The notes: generated from the letters alone by a model not told the origin. Numbered from the stretch's first letter, positions 45,510-55,305 are shown. The stretch is 64,000 bases of DNA from Treponema sp. (GCA_017449285.1 JAFSJX010000043.1:1-64000); one strand, 5' to 3'. Program-made: numbers and translations.

Positions 45510-46598
45510 TTAATCGTTTAAGAATCCGTCTCTCCAGTGCCAAAGAGGTTTTGCGAGGGCGTTGGAAAAGGGCTGTGTCCTTGTGAAGTCGGGAAGCCAG
45601 CTGGTGTCGTCGCTCAGGTCTTGATAGAAGAGATACTCAAAGTCGTATGCGGCGATTAAATCCTGCAAGTCTGCGTCCTCGCTTTTGTTGACCAGACGGT
45701 TTTCGATGGCGGACAGGGCTTTTGTGCGGCGGGCAAGCTCGCTCTCGGTGTCCTTGAACGGAACAGGCGTGTACTGGCTCATCAACGAAATGATTGCCTT
45801 TCCGTCCGCATTGTTTTTGAGCCAGTCGAGGACTGCTGCAGTTTCATCAAATCTGCCAGGCAAAAACAGATGGCGAATAATCACGCCTTGGAGCATTTTT
45901 TCTTTTTTCTCGCCTTTTTTTTCTACCTCAACAATTTTAAGCGGATTGTGGCTTATCATCCATTTGAGCGCGGCTTTTGCCTTTTCGGCATAGTCTTCGG
46001 CGGCGCACAGTTGGCGGGAAAGCACGGGGGAAAGCGTTTTAAGGTCAGGAAGATAAATCGTCACCAAGCCGTCAAGCAGAGCGAGCATTTCAGGGCTGTC
46101 GTAGCCGCTGGAATTCCAGCAGACGGGAAGCGTAAGCCCCTGCCGCCGCGCCTCGGACAATCCTTCCGCAAGCACAGGAATATGATGCGAACCTGTTACC
46201 AAATTGATGTTTTCTGCGCCCGCATCCTGCAAGCGAAGGCAGATTTCGGCAAATTCCTGTTTGGTAACGGCGCGACCCATTCCCTGCTGGCTAATCTGAT
46301 AATTCTGGCAGAACGCACAGCGCAAATTACAGCCCGTAAGGAAAATCGTTCCGCTTCCGCCATGCACCGTAATCAGTGGCTCCTCGCCAAAGTGCAGACA
46401 GGCAACGGCGATACGCAGGCCGGCATTTTCCGCGCAGAATCCGCGCTTTCCGCTGGCACGGTCGATTTTACATGAGCGGGGGCATTGGGTGCAGGCGGCG
46501 TACAGAGCCTGTTGCGACCAGCCGCTTGCATCGCTATCGCCATTGTTGCCGCTTGGATTGCAGGTGGTTTCGTTTTGTTTTGCGCACAAAGCCATCAC
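45510..46598 (-). CDS. PflX-type radical SAM enzyme
   Basis: 362 residues. An N-terminal Cys cluster (CTQCPRSCKIDRASGKRGFC, about 36-55) precedes the radical SAM motif GCNLRCAFCQNYQIS (CxxxCxxC form). The layout matches COG1313 (PflX), relatives of pyruvate formate-lyase activating enzyme, whose substrate is unknown. An insert VEVEKKGEKKEKM is present near 215. It overlaps the upstream small gene by four bases, third gene of the EAL operon. Confidence 0.85.
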   Translation of the reverse strand: MMALCAKQNETTCNPSGNNGDSDASGWSQQALYAACTQCPRSCKIDRASGKRGFCAENAGLRIAVACLHFGEEPLITVHGGSGTIFLTGCNLRCAFCQNYQISQQGMGRAVTKQEFAEICLRLQDAGAENINLVTGSHHIPVLAEGLSEARRQGLTLPVCWNSSGYDSPEMLALLDGLVTIYLPDLKTLSPVLSRQLCAAEDYAEKAKAALKWMISHNPLKIVEVEKKGEKKEKMLQGVIIRHLFLPGRFDETAAVLDWLKNNADGKAIISLMSQYTPVPFKDTESELARRTKALSAIENRLVNKSEDADLQDLIAAYDFEYLFYQDLSDDTSWLPDFTRTQPFSNALAKPLWHWRDGFLND

Positions 46599-46999
46599 AG
46601 CGCGCCTTTTTCTACAATAATACCCATCATTTTTTCAAGGTCGTCCAGCGGCAAATCTTCCGCCTCGTAGTTTACCAGTTCCTGCAGTTGATTCCAGTCG
46701 TCCGCCGTCAGACAGTCCGCCTCGTCATCCTCGCCAGAAAGAAATGCGTTGAACGCCGTAAGCCGCCGCAAATTGTCGTCTGTCGGCTCGTTCGCCATGT
46801 TTGCGGACGGAAGAATGTATGTGCTGAGCCAAAAATCGCCCACGGAATGCGGCAAATCTCCCAGCGCGGAATTACGGCTTTCCATCATGCGCACGATTTT
46901 TTCACAGGCTCGTTTTGCGTCATAGCGTCCGCCATTGTCCGCGCGCTCGTGCTTGATGATTTTTTTTGCCTCGGAAAGAAATTGCTGCGTGTCGGTCAT
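46595..46999 (-). CDS. Conserved hypothetical protein
   Basis: 134 residues, mainly helical and acidic (TADDWNQLQELVNYEAEDLPLDDLEKMMGIIVEK). No motif recognised. It is translationally coupled to pflX (overlap 46595-46598) and starts three bases after the EAL gene. Confidence 0.6.
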   Translation of the reverse strand: MTDTQQFLSEAKKIIKHERADNGGRYDAKRACEKIVRMMESRNSALGDLPHSVGDFWLSTYILPSANMANEPTDDNLRRLTAFNAFLSGEDDEADCLTADDWNQLQELVNYEAEDLPLDDLEKMMGIIVEKGAL

Positions 47000-47002
47000 T
47001 TC

Positions 47003-48682
47003 CTATGCTTCCTGTTGCAAACACAATTGCTCTGTGTCAGAGAAAGACTGCGGCTTACCCCACACAAAGCCCTGAATAAAGTCGCACTTGTGCTCTTTGA
47101 GCATGGCGAGTTGGTTTTCGTTCTCCACGCCTTCGGAAATCACTTCACAGTTCATAATGTGACCCATGTAAATAACAGAGTCCACCATATCGCGCATTGT
47201 CTGATTGGTTTCGATATCGTCAATCAGGCTCTTGTCAATTTTAAGCAGGTTGACCGGAAGTTTCATCAACTGGGCAATTGACGTGTAGCCCGTGCCGAAG
47301 TCATCAAGCGCAATCTGTACGCCCAGTGCTTTGAGCGAATTGATATTCTCAATAGTCGTTTCCATTGATTCTGCGAACGAATACTCGGTAATCTCAATCT
47401 CAAGATTTTGTGCGGGAAATTTTGTCTCCTGCAGCAAAGCCCACACTTTGTCCGCAAAATTCTCACTCCCGATATTTTTTGCCGACACATTAATGGAAAG
47501 AATGCAGGCTTTTTTCATGGAGTCAAGAATCGTCTTAAATTCCGTCATTGCGCGGCGCAGAACGTAGTCGTCAATCTTCATAATCAGATTGCTTTTTTCT
47601 GCGGCTGGAATAAAAAATGCGGGACTTACAATCGCGCCATCAGGCTTTTTACAGCGGATAAGCGTCTCGAAACCGCGCAATTCTTTTTTGCCCGTCGTAA
47701 ACTGCGGCTGGTAAACCAAATAAAAATAATCTTTCTCCAGAGCCTCATGTATCAGGAATTCCGCCTCTTTTTGCTTTGCCTCGGCATTTTCCATCGCCTC
47801 ATCAAAAATACATATTTTTTTGTCCTGCATATTTCGCGTTGCAAGCATAGCGGTTTCCGCATCTTTTAGGATTGCCGAGGCATTCTTTTTTAGCGCTGAT
47901 GGTGACGCTACGTAGACAAGCCCCGCCGCAAGCGAAACCGCACATTTTTTACTTGCATCCGAACTTTCATTGCGCGCAAACGAAATAGCGACAGGCTGAG
48001 GTCTTACGATGTCCTTGATTTTTTCTTCCACAACAGTGGCATTTTCTACGCCGTCAAACACGATTGCAAACGTCGGACCGGTAATCGTAAAAAGCATATC
48101 ACCTTTGCCAAGCAAAGCGGAAAACTTTTTTGCGACGCGCTGAAGAATTCGATCCCCAACCTGCATTCCAAATTCAGTGTTTATCTGCTTAAAATCCTCT
48201 ATCTCGATACAGGCAAGACAGAACGGTCTGTTCACGCAGAGTCTTTCGGTCATCTCTTTTTCATAACTCCGCCTATTGCGCAGCCCGGTGATAAAATCCG
48301 TAAGACTGTTGACCGATGCCCTTTTATAGAAAGAATAAATAATAGCCAATGAGAAAATGGAGATGGCTGTACCCATCATTCCCGCAATCGGAGCAAGCGA
48401 ATGAAATCTTATGATAGGAATAATCGCACGAGCAAGCGAAATCACAGACAGACCAAGCGCAAGGAAAATCCCGTTCCTATAACTGATAAAAACAATCAAT
48501 ATACAAGTAAATTGCTGCAGTGCGGAAAGAATACCTTGTAGCGATATGGGAGGTATGCCAAATGCACCGATTCTGATGACCTGTGCCGAAAGCCCCCCAA
48601 CACGAGTGATAAGGATGGCACAAATCAAATTGGCAACCGTACAAAGCGCAAGAAACACTGTTTTTCGTGAAATATCTTTCAC
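47003..48682 (-). CDS. Membrane EAL phosphodiesterase with degenerate GGDEF domain
   Basis: 559 residues. N-terminal helices (about 1-140, six segments), then a GGDEF fold whose signature is replaced by TGPTF, so it should not make c-di-GMP. The EAL domain (about 310-555) keeps RGFETLIRC (ETL), INVSAKNIG, EIEITEYSF, LDDFGTGYTS, LLKIDKSLID and EGVENE, the metal and catalytic residues, so it should hydrolyse c-di-GMP to pGpG. A GTG at 48682 has GGAG six bases upstream. The promoter abuts a 9-base C tract. Confidence 0.82.
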   Translation of the reverse strand: MKDISRKTVFLALCTVANLICAILITRVGGLSAQVIRIGAFGIPPISLQGILSALQQFTCILIVFISYRNGIFLALGLSVISLARAIIPIIRFHSLAPIAGMMGTAISIFSLAIIYSFYKRASVNSLTDFITGLRNRRSYEKEMTERLCVNRPFCLACIEIEDFKQINTEFGMQVGDRILQRVAKKFSALLGKGDMLFTITGPTFAIVFDGVENATVVEEKIKDIVRPQPVAISFARNESSDASKKCAVSLAAGLVYVASPSALKKNASAILKDAETAMLATRNMQDKKICIFDEAMENAEAKQKEAEFLIHEALEKDYFYLVYQPQFTTGKKELRGFETLIRCKKPDGAIVSPAFFIPAAEKSNLIMKIDDYVLRRAMTEFKTILDSMKKACILSINVSAKNIGSENFADKVWALLQETKFPAQNLEIEITEYSFAESMETTIENINSLKALGVQIALDDFGTGYTSIAQLMKLPVNLLKIDKSLIDDIETNQTMRDMVDSVIYMGHIMNCEVISEGVENENQLAMLKEHKCDFIQGFVWGKPQSFSDTEQLCLQQEA

Positions 48683-48728
48683 ACTCAACTCCAATGGTGT
48701 TTGGTTTTACACTTTTGTTGCTATCTTA

Positions 48729-48757
48729 ATTGTATGCCAGAAGCCCTGATTTGTAAA
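48729..48757 (-). promoter_or_regulatory. Promoter of the EAL gene with abutting C9 tract
   Basis: Minus strand TTTACA (48752-48757), 17 bases, TACAAT (48729-48734). Immediately upstream of the -35 are nine C residues (48758-48766) and eight T. Confidence 0.75.
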
Positions 48758-48766
48758 GGGGGGGGG
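48758..48766. repeat. Homopolymer G9 (plus strand)
   Basis: Nine G followed by eight A. Such tracts change length by slippage during replication; in T. pallidum, poly-G tracts upstream of tpr genes vary expression. Confidence 0.8.
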
Positions 48767-48827
48767 AAAAAAAATGCATATTTTCGTTTTTTTTGCATTC
48801 ACCTGCGCTCATTCACGCCTGCTAAAA

Positions 48828-51284
48828 TCATTCCCAATTTTCAACGGCAAATGTCTCAACCTCTTTTCCGGGAATCGGCTTTGAAAAATAGTAGCCCTGA
48901 ATCACATCGCCCCGCAATTTTTTGAGCATCTTGAATTGCCATTCCTGCTCAACGCCTTCCACAATCAGCCGCATATTGAGCGAATGAACCAGATTGATGA
49001 TATTTTCAATAAAACTCTCTTTTCCTTCCTGCAAATAAGTGTCTACCAGCGTCTTGTCAAGTTTTATTGTCTCCACGGGAATGTACGTCAGATATGAAAG
49101 CGAAGAATAGCCCGTGCCAAAATCATCCAGCGCAAGCCGCACACCGATTGACCTAAAATCGCTCGCCAACTCGGAAGCCTGTTTTTTGTTTCCCATAAAA
49201 AGGCTCTCGGTGATTTCGATTTCAATCAGATTTGGGGAAATGCCGTTTTTATCCAGCAACGTTTTAAGGTACGTGGGATATTCTTTGTCCGCCATCTGCG
49301 CCACCGAATAATTGATGGAAACTTTTCGTAGCGGCAAACCTTTCTTGCGCCATTCCACAATCTGCTTTACAACCTGCTCAGTAACAATTCTGCCAATTTT
49401 GGCCATCAGCCCGCTTTCTTCCGCCACAGGAATAAACTGACCCGGAAAAATTTTGACGGTTTTTAGGCGGCACAAGGCTTCGTAGCCGTGGATTTCGCCA
49501 GTCGCAATATTTATCTGAGGCTGATACAGCACGTAGAAACCGTCCTCTTTGTTGCAGGCATTTTCCAGAATCTTTGCGATTTCCTGTTTGGTCTGAATTT
49601 CTTCCCGCATTTCCGCGGTAAAAAAGACCGTCTTGTTCTTGCCGAGTTTTTTTGCCTCTTCCAAAGCAGTGTCCGCGTCAGAAAAATATTCGTCCACCGT
49701 GGAATCTTCTTTTTCGGTGTAGTTTGCGATTCCAATGCTCGTCCGTATAAAAATCTGATTCGTCTTGTATTCAAAGGGCGCGACAATCAATTGTTTGAGC
49801 AAAAAGAGAACCGTACTGTTTTTGTGCAGATGATTTTCCTTCCAAATCATCACGAATTCATCTCCGCCATAGCGGGCAACCGTGTAATCACCCATATCCC
49901 GAATTGAAGTCAGACGATTCGCCAGTTCCTGAAGAATAAAATCTCCGCATGCATAGGAATAAAAATCATTTATGCTCTTCAAGTCCTCAATATCAAGCAT
50001 GACCACGGAAAAATCTTTTTTCTGATGAATAAGAGCCTTTACTTCCGCATGGGCAACATCACGGTTCGGTAGTTTTGTCAGCAAATCCGTATTCGTTGAA
50101 ATTTTCAGCTGATGCGCATACGAAACAAGGAAAACAAGCAGCAATCCCAGAGAAAGCACGATGATGCAGAACGGCACGACTACAATACCATATTTTGTCC
50201 AGAAGGACGGCTGTCTGTTTATCAGAATCGTATCACGCGGCAAAACAGAAACATCCAGATTATAATGCCTCATCAGGGAGTAGTCAAAGTAAAAATGAGA
50301 TGAGATATCCTCTTTGAGCGGAAAAGCGGCGATATCCTTGCCGTTCAAGATTTGTACCGCAACCATCGCGGAATACGTTCCTGCCTCCTCAAAATCGTAC
50401 AGATACCCGCCCAAAAAGCCCTTTCCCACCGAACCGTACAGTTTTGTGTAAATCGGAATCGCCGCATACGAATAGAACAATTGGGCGGTTTCGGTAATCG
50501 TATAACTTTGGGCAAATTTGTCCTCATACGCACTCATACAAATAACGATGCTGTCATTCGTAAACTGAGAAATCAATTCGCCCAGTTCAAGGCGGGTATA
50601 ATCTGACGTGCGGATTCCTTCAAACGCATAACCGGGATATTTGTTTCGCAAAGAAAAAAACTGCTTTTCATCGCCACGCCCAGAAATCGTCGTATCGTAA
50701 ATGCCGATGATTTTTGTGGCGATGGGATTTTGTTTGATGGCAACGTCAATAATCTTTGAAAAATTAAAATTCTCCATTGAACCAGTGATAAAAGGAGTCT
50801 CTGCGGCACGGTACGCCCTATCAAAATCGTTTATGCCCATAAAAATAAGCGGTATGTTGAAAAACAGCTGCGTCTGATAATTCATCGCAAATTGCAGCGC
50901 GGCATCATCTCCCAGAATGACCGCAACGTATCTTTCGTGATGGGAAAGTTTATACTGCATGGTCTGGAAGAACAACTGGATATTTTCAAGGCTGTTGTAA
51001 TTCTTCATATCCATGTATTCAACATCAAGATAGACATCGTTCTCGGTAAATATTTTTTCAAGACCACGCAACTGTGCGTGAACAGTGTCTTGGGTGTCGC
51101 TGTAAGAACTGATGAAGAGAACGTGCTTATTAGAAACAGCATTTTTGGTAATCAGCGGGGTAAATACATCCTCAGACTGAGCATAAGTATAGCCAAGCAG
51201 AATGACACTGACAATTATGCCAACCGCCGACAGAACAATTAAGAGAATATTTAAGAGCCTACGGTTTTTATTATCTCTAAACAT
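48828..51284 (-). CDS. GGDEF-EAL c-di-GMP protein with periplasmic sensor
   Basis: 818 residues. A transmembrane start (LLNILLIVLSAVGIIVSVILLG), then a periplasmic binding-protein-like domain (about 45-345: VLFISSYSDTQDTVHAQLRGL, IPLIFMGINDFDRAY, GYLYDFEEAGTYSAM), second membrane helix near 370-390, GGDEF (about 405-560, intact RYGGDEFVMIW) and EAL (about 575-818: GYEALCRL, EIEITESLF, DDFGTGYSSLSYL, KLDKTLV, EGVE). Both catalytic domains look complete, so it could make or break c-di-GMP in response to an outside ligand. The sensor is like the ABC-type substrate-binding folds. Confidence 0.88.
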   Translation of the reverse strand: MFRDNKNRRLLNILLIVLSAVGIIVSVILLGYTYAQSEDVFTPLITKNAVSNKHVLFISSYSDTQDTVHAQLRGLEKIFTENDVYLDVEYMDMKNYNSLENIQLFFQTMQYKLSHHERYVAVILGDDAALQFAMNYQTQLFFNIPLIFMGINDFDRAYRAAETPFITGSMENFNFSKIIDVAIKQNPIATKIIGIYDTTISGRGDEKQFFSLRNKYPGYAFEGIRTSDYTRLELGELISQFTNDSIVICMSAYEDKFAQSYTITETAQLFYSYAAIPIYTKLYGSVGKGFLGGYLYDFEEAGTYSAMVAVQILNGKDIAAFPLKEDISSHFYFDYSLMRHYNLDVSVLPRDTILINRQPSFWTKYGIVVVPFCIIVLSLGLLLVFLVSYAHQLKISTNTDLLTKLPNRDVAHAEVKALIHQKKDFSVVMLDIEDLKSINDFYSYACGDFILQELANRLTSIRDMGDYTVARYGGDEFVMIWKENHLHKNSTVLFLLKQLIVAPFEYKTNQIFIRTSIGIANYTEKEDSTVDEYFSDADTALEEAKKLGKNKTVFFTAEMREEIQTKQEIAKILENACNKEDGFYVLYQPQINIATGEIHGYEALCRLKTVKIFPGQFIPVAEESGLMAKIGRIVTEQVVKQIVEWRKKGLPLRKVSINYSVAQMADKEYPTYLKTLLDKNGISPNLIEIEITESLFMGNKKQASELASDFRSIGVRLALDDFGTGYSSLSYLTYIPVETIKLDKTLVDTYLQEGKESFIENIINLVHSLNMRLIVEGVEQEWQFKMLKKLRGDVIQGYYFSKPIPGKEVETFAVENWE

Positions 51285-51325
51285 TACTTTCTCCGAACAA
51301 GCACCCCTCGCCTACCCCATCATCA

Positions 51326-51354
51326 ATTATACACGCAAAAATATGATAACACAA
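51326..51354 (-). promoter_or_regulatory. Promoter of the GGDEF-EAL gene
   Basis: Minus strand TTGTGT (51349-51354), 17 bases, TATAAT (51326-51331). Confidence 0.7.
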
Positions 51355-51460
51355 GGAATTTTTGAAGAGGAAAACACTGTTCGGCTTGAAACAAAAATAA
51401 ATTTTCCTGCGCACAAAAAAACTCCAGCCTTCTGCATTACCAAATGGCTGGAGCGTAAAA

Positions 51461-51632
51461 ATTTGGGCGTTCGCCGTTCGCGCGATTTGCTGCGCAAATC
51501 GGCTCACTTCACGAGTTTTGCGTATTCGCTTTGCGAAAACCCAAAACTCGCGCCGCCGGGCTTTTCGGGGTTCCGCGCTAACCGCGCTCCATTGCCTTGC
51601 GGCAACTTACGCCCCTACAATCCCTAACGCAT
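51461..51632 (-). repeat. Structured dispersed repeat family E, copy 2
   Basis: Reading the minus strand it begins ATGCGTTAGGGATTG and ends AACGCCCAAAT, like the copy at 9930-10046, with a longer, different middle. Hairpins: TTGCC-GCAA-GGCAA, GCGC-GGTTA-GCGC and GAGTTTTG...CAAAACTC. The internal block GCGGAAC...AAAGCCCG is shared too. No protein-coding potential seen. Confidence 0.7.
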
Positions 51633-51635
51633 GGT

Positions 51636-51719
51636 TTATTTTGAAAGTCTTGCTTCCAAGTCATCAAGACAATCGTTTAATTCTTTCGGCAGGTGCTTTC
51701 CGAACTTCGGATAGTGGTT
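51636..51719 (-). pseudogene. Detached 3' tail of a second pckA
   Basis: 27 codons plus stop: [18 protein letters not shown]..., 23 of 27 residues identical to the end of the adjacent pckA, while most codons differ at the third base. So it comes from a diverged, formerly functional homologue and not from a recent local copy. 62 bases with palindromes separate it from the intact pckA stop. Confidence 0.85.
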
Positions 51720-51781
51720 GCCGCAAGCTGTCGCTTGCTTACCGAGTTTCCGCTTGCGCGAAAACTCGTTCGCGGCTTCGT

Positions 51782-53659
51782 TTATGCCTTGAGCCTCTTC
51801 TCAAGGTCGTCCAGACAGTCCGACAATTCCTTCGGCAGGTGTTTGCCAAATTTTGGATAATGATTGTTTCGAATGTCGTCCACTTCCTTGAGCCAGCCTT
51901 CCTTGTCAACCTTGGTGATTTCAGGCAGGGTCTTCTTGTAGTAGTCTGCCAGACCATCAGTGTTGATTGCGCCTTCCTTGGGCATAAATCCAATCGGAGT
52001 GTCCACGCAGTTGTCTACGCCGTCACAGCGGTCGAAAATCCATGCGAGCACGCGGCTGTTGTCGCCATAGCCCGGCCACATAAATCCGCCCGGCAAATCC
52101 TTGTTGTTTTCGTCCTTGCGGAACCAGTTGACGTAGAAAATCTTGGGCAGCTTGTCAGCCTTTCCGTTCTTTTCTGCAGTCTTTCCGATGCTGACCCAGT
52201 GTGCGAAGTAGTCGCCCATGTTGTATCCACAGAAGGGCAGGATTGCGAAGGGGTCGCGGCGGATTTTTCCGACTTCAGCAGCATTGATTGTAGAAGCCGC
52301 GGTGATTTCTGAACCGACGATAGAGCCAAGGAATACGCCGTGGTTCCAGTTGCGGGCCTGATGTACCAGCGGAACGGTAGACGGGCGGCGACCGCCGAAC
52401 AGGATTGCAGAAATCGGAACACCTTTGGGGTCTTCCCATTCTTTTGCGATACACGGACACTGTTTTGCAGGAGCGGTAAAGCGTGCGTTCGGATGAGCCA
52501 TTTCTTCACCCTTGGGAGCCTTGTCCTTGGGGAATGCCGGGCGAGTCTGACCCTTCCAGTCAACCAGATTGCCCTTTGCAGGATAGCCAATGCCTTCCCA
52601 CCAGACATCGCCGTCTTCGGTCAATGCACAGTTGGTGTAGATGGTATTCTTTTCTGCTGAAACAAGAGCGTTCTTGTTTGATTCTGCGGATGTTCCGGGG
52701 GCTACGCCAAAGAAACCAGCCTCCGGGTTGATAGCGTAGAGACGGCCGTCATCGCCAAACTTCATCCATGCGATGTCATCACCGATTGTCTCGACTTTCC
52801 AGCCGGGGATGGTCGGAATCAACATGGCGAGGTTTGTCTTTCCACATGCTGACGGGAATGCGCCGGTCACGTACTTGACTTCGCCCTTGGGGTTGGTCAG
52901 TTTAAGGATAAGCATGTGCTCAGCCAGCCAGCCTTCGTCGCGGGCGATGACAGAAGCAATGCGGAGCGCAAAACACTTCTTTCCGAGCAGTGCGTTTCCG
53001 CCGTAACCTGAGCCGTAAGACCAAATCAGGCGTTCTTCCGGGAACTGAGTGATGTATTTGTGCTCAACGTCAGCGCACGGCCAAATGCCGCCGTCAGTCT
53101 CACCGTTGTTGAGCGGCTTACCGACTGAGTGCAGACAGGGAACGAATTCGCCGTCAGTGCCAAGGTATTTCCATACCGCATCGCCAGCGCGGGTCATAAT
53201 GTCCATGTTCAGAACAACGTATTCTGAGTCAGTCAACTCAATGCCGTACTTTGCAATCGGGCTTCCCAGAGGACCCATGCAGAACGGAATGATGTACATG
53301 GTGCGACCATGCATGCAGCCCTTGTACAGACCTCTCATCGTTGCTTTCAGTTCAACCGGGTCAATCCAGTGGTTTGTCGGGCCTGCTGCTTCTTCTGTTT
53401 TTGCTGAAATAAAGGTACGTGCCTCAACACGGGCAACGTCAGACGGCAGTGAGCGGAACAAGAAACTGTTCTCTTTCTTCTTAAGCGGGATTGCAAGACC
53501 TGCATCGACACATTTCTTCATCAAAGTGTCGTACTCTTTGGTAGAACCATCGCACAGGAAAACGCTGTCTGGCTCACACATCTCAACACATTCTTTAACC
53601 CATGCAGCAATCTTTGCGTGCTTAATGGATTTTGCAATGTCTTTTGAATCGATTGTCAT
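51782..53659 (-). CDS. pckA: Phosphoenolpyruvate carboxykinase (GTP)
   Basis: Interconverts oxaloacetate and PEP with GTP; in anaerobes often fixing CO2 toward succinate. 625 residues: [19 protein letters not shown], the GTP P-loop [46 protein letters not shown], and WIFDRCDG near the end. ATG at 53659 follows AGGAG; upstream in-frame codons to 53803 cover the promoter. A second, diverged tail of the same gene lies just downstream, which suggests the gene was replaced by recombination. Confidence 0.96.
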   Translation of the reverse strand: MTIDSKDIAKSIKHAKIAAWVKECVEMCEPDSVFLCDGSTKEYDTLMKKCVDAGLAIPLKKKENSFLFRSLPSDVARVEARTFISAKTEEAAGPTNHWIDPVELKATMRGLYKGCMHGRTMYIIPFCMGPLGSPIAKYGIELTDSEYVVLNMDIMTRAGDAVWKYLGTDGEFVPCLHSVGKPLNNGETDGGIWPCADVEHKYITQFPEERLIWSYGSGYGGNALLGKKCFALRIASVIARDEGWLAEHMLILKLTNPKGEVKYVTGAFPSACGKTNLAMLIPTIPGWKVETIGDDIAWMKFGDDGRLYAINPEAGFFGVAPGTSAESNKNALVSAEKNTIYTNCALTEDGDVWWEGIGYPAKGNLVDWKGQTRPAFPKDKAPKGEEMAHPNARFTAPAKQCPCIAKEWEDPKGVPISAILFGGRRPSTVPLVHQARNWNHGVFLGSIVGSEITAASTINAAEVGKIRRDPFAILPFCGYNMGDYFAHWVSIGKTAEKNGKADKLPKIFYVNWFRKDENNKDLPGGFMWPGYGDNSRVLAWIFDRCDGVDNCVDTPIGFMPKEGAINTDGLADYYKKTLPEITKVDKEGWLKEVDDIRNNHYPKFGKHLPKELSDCLDDLEKRLKA

Positions 53660-53726
53660 AAAAACTCCTATAAGACTGGAAACGGGTCGTGCCACTATAT
53701 GCACAGATGTTCCCGATTCACCGTAT

Positions 53727-53755
53727 ATGATAGTAGAAAACGCGCGTTTGTTCAA
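53727..53755 (-). promoter_or_regulatory. pckA promoter
   Basis: Minus strand TTGAAC (53750-53755), 17 bases, TATCAT (53727-53732); leader about 60 bases. Confidence 0.7.
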
Positions 53756-53796
53756 CACGATTATGAAGAATTTTATATGTGAAGGAAAGCCTCCCC

Positions 53797-53816
53797 TTGA
53801 CACATCGTGCTAAAAT
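53797..53816 (+). promoter_or_regulatory. Promoter of the Mn2+-riboswitch transcript
   Basis: TTGACA at 53797-53802 and, closer in, an extended -10 TGC-TAAAAT (53808-53816). A TTACAA 17 bases after TTGACA is the alternative -10. The exact start is uncertain by about ten bases. Confidence 0.5.
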
Positions 53817-53836
53817 TTGTTACAAAGAATTACTAC

Positions 53837-53969
53837 TTTGCAAAAGGGGAGTAGCCGTTATTGCAGAAGCAACATACCCGACGAAAGTCTGTTTCTGCAA
53901 GTCCGAAAATCGGATGACAAGACCTTTTGCGTGAAGATGCGAGATGCATTTTTGCGCAAAAGGTTTTTT
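53837..53969 (+). ncRNA. yybP-ykoY manganese riboswitch with terminator platform
   Basis: P1 arm GCAAAAGG (53840-53847) leads into the conserved GGGGAGTAGCC; further blocks are AACATACCCGACGAAAG and GACAAGACC, and P1 closes with CCTTTTGC (53923-53930). The same CCTTTTGC can instead pair with a second GCAAAAGG (53956-53963) followed by six T, forming a terminator. Ligand-stabilised P1 would prevent the terminator, so Mn2+ should switch the gene on. Confidence 0.85.
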
Positions 53970-53988
53970 GTTTTTATGGGAGATTTTT

Positions 53989-55305
53989 ATGGAATTGAAA
54001 TGGATTGTGCTTGTTATTGCCATAATAATGTATACGCTGGTGATTGCCTTTCAGGATAAAAAAGTCTGGTTTACAACAGCGGCGGCGGTGATTACAGTCG
54101 TGCTGGGTACGATTTTTCCCGCGCGGATTTTTGACGGCGACGGACATGCCTTTGCGCTTCTCCATTCGCTCTCTTCCCTCATAAACTGGAATGTGCTGAT
54201 GATTTATGTGGGCAGTATGACCATTGCCGCCCTCTTCCTGTATTCCAAAGTGCCCGCAAAGATTGCTGACGCGCTTGTCTCTGCTTCTCCCAGTACGGGT
54301 GTGGCAATCGTTTTGATTCTTGCCATGACAGGCATCATCTCCATTTTTGTGGAAAACGTGGCGACCGTTCTGGTCATGGCTCCCATTGCCCTTTCCCTCT
54401 GCCACAAACTGAAACTGAACCCCACCTATTTTATGGTAGGACTTGCGGTTATGTCCAATCTGGAAGGAACTGCCACCCTGGTTGGCGACCCGCCGAGCAT
54501 GATTTTTGCAAGTTATGCGGGCTACAACTTCAACGACTTCTTCATTCATCAGGGCAAACTTTCCATTTTCTTTATCATTCAGGCGGGCTTGCTTGCAGGA
54601 TGTATTTTCTTCTATATTATTTTCTCCCGCAACAAGGAAAAGGCGAGTGTGGAGACTGAGCCGATTATCTCTGCCTTGCCGGCACTGCTTCTGCTTGCGC
54701 TCATTTTCGGACTGGCGGGCATTTCCTTTATTCATACGGATTTTGCCTATCTTTCGGGACTCTACTGTTTCGCCCTAGGTGTGATTGGCATTCTCTGGTA
54801 TTTCATTGCGCAGAAAAAAGGCGCGGGAGAAACATGGGAACTGATAAAGGGGCTTGACTGGGAAACCATAGCCTTTTTGATTGGCATTTTTGTGGTGGTG
54901 GGCGCAATCAGTGAGACTGGCTTGCTGGAAGACTTCGCCGCTTTCCTTGCAAAGGCGACTGGCGGAAGCATTGTGGTCGGTTTCATTCTGATTCTTGCGG
55001 TTTCCATCATCATTTCTGGCTTTGTGGATAACGTTCCCTACATCATCGTCATGCTGCCTGTCGCGGGAAGTCTTGCGGTAAACATGGGAATCAGCAAGGA
55101 ATTGTATATGTTCGCGCTTCTGGTGGGCAGTTGCCTTGGCGGAAACCTGACTCCGTTTGGCGCAAGCGCGAATGTGGTGAGCATGGGAATCCTCAAGAAA
55201 GAAGGCTATCCGATAAATTTTGGCGGTTGGCTAAAAATCGGCGGTACATTCACAGTGATTACGACGGCCGCTGCGGCAATCGTGCTGTGGCTTCTGTGGG
55301 CGTAG
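53989..55305 (+). CDS. SLC13 / ArsB-NhaD-like permease under Mn2+ control
   Basis: 438 residues, about 11-12 membrane helices of the ion-transporter superfamily: VENVATVLVMAPIALSLCHKLKLNPTYFMVGLAVMSNLEGTATLVGDPPSMI in the first half and VDNVPYIIVMLPVAGSLAV...GGNLTPFGASANVVSMGILKKEG in the second are the inverted-repeat hairpin motifs. Relatives move dicarboxylates, arsenite or Na+/H+. The preceding manganese riboswitch suggests a link to Mn2+ stress, possibly export. GGGAG ribosome site before ATG 53989. The ion is not predictable from sequence. Confidence 0.85.
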   Translation: MELKWIVLVIAIIMYTLVIAFQDKKVWFTTAAAVITVVLGTIFPARIFDGDGHAFALLHSLSSLINWNVLMIYVGSMTIAALFLYSKVPAKIADALVSASPSTGVAIVLILAMTGIISIFVENVATVLVMAPIALSLCHKLKLNPTYFMVGLAVMSNLEGTATLVGDPPSMIFASYAGYNFNDFFIHQGKLSIFFIIQAGLLAGCIFFYIIFSRNKEKASVETEPIISALPALLLLALIFGLAGISFIHTDFAYLSGLYCFALGVIGILWYFIAQKKGAGETWELIKGLDWETIAFLIGIFVVVGAISETGLLEDFAAFLAKATGGSIVVGFILILAVSIIISGFVDNVPYIIVMLPVAGSLAVNMGISKELYMFALLVGSCLGGNLTPFGASANVVSMGILKKEGYPINFGGWLKIGGTFTVITTAAAAIVLWLLWA

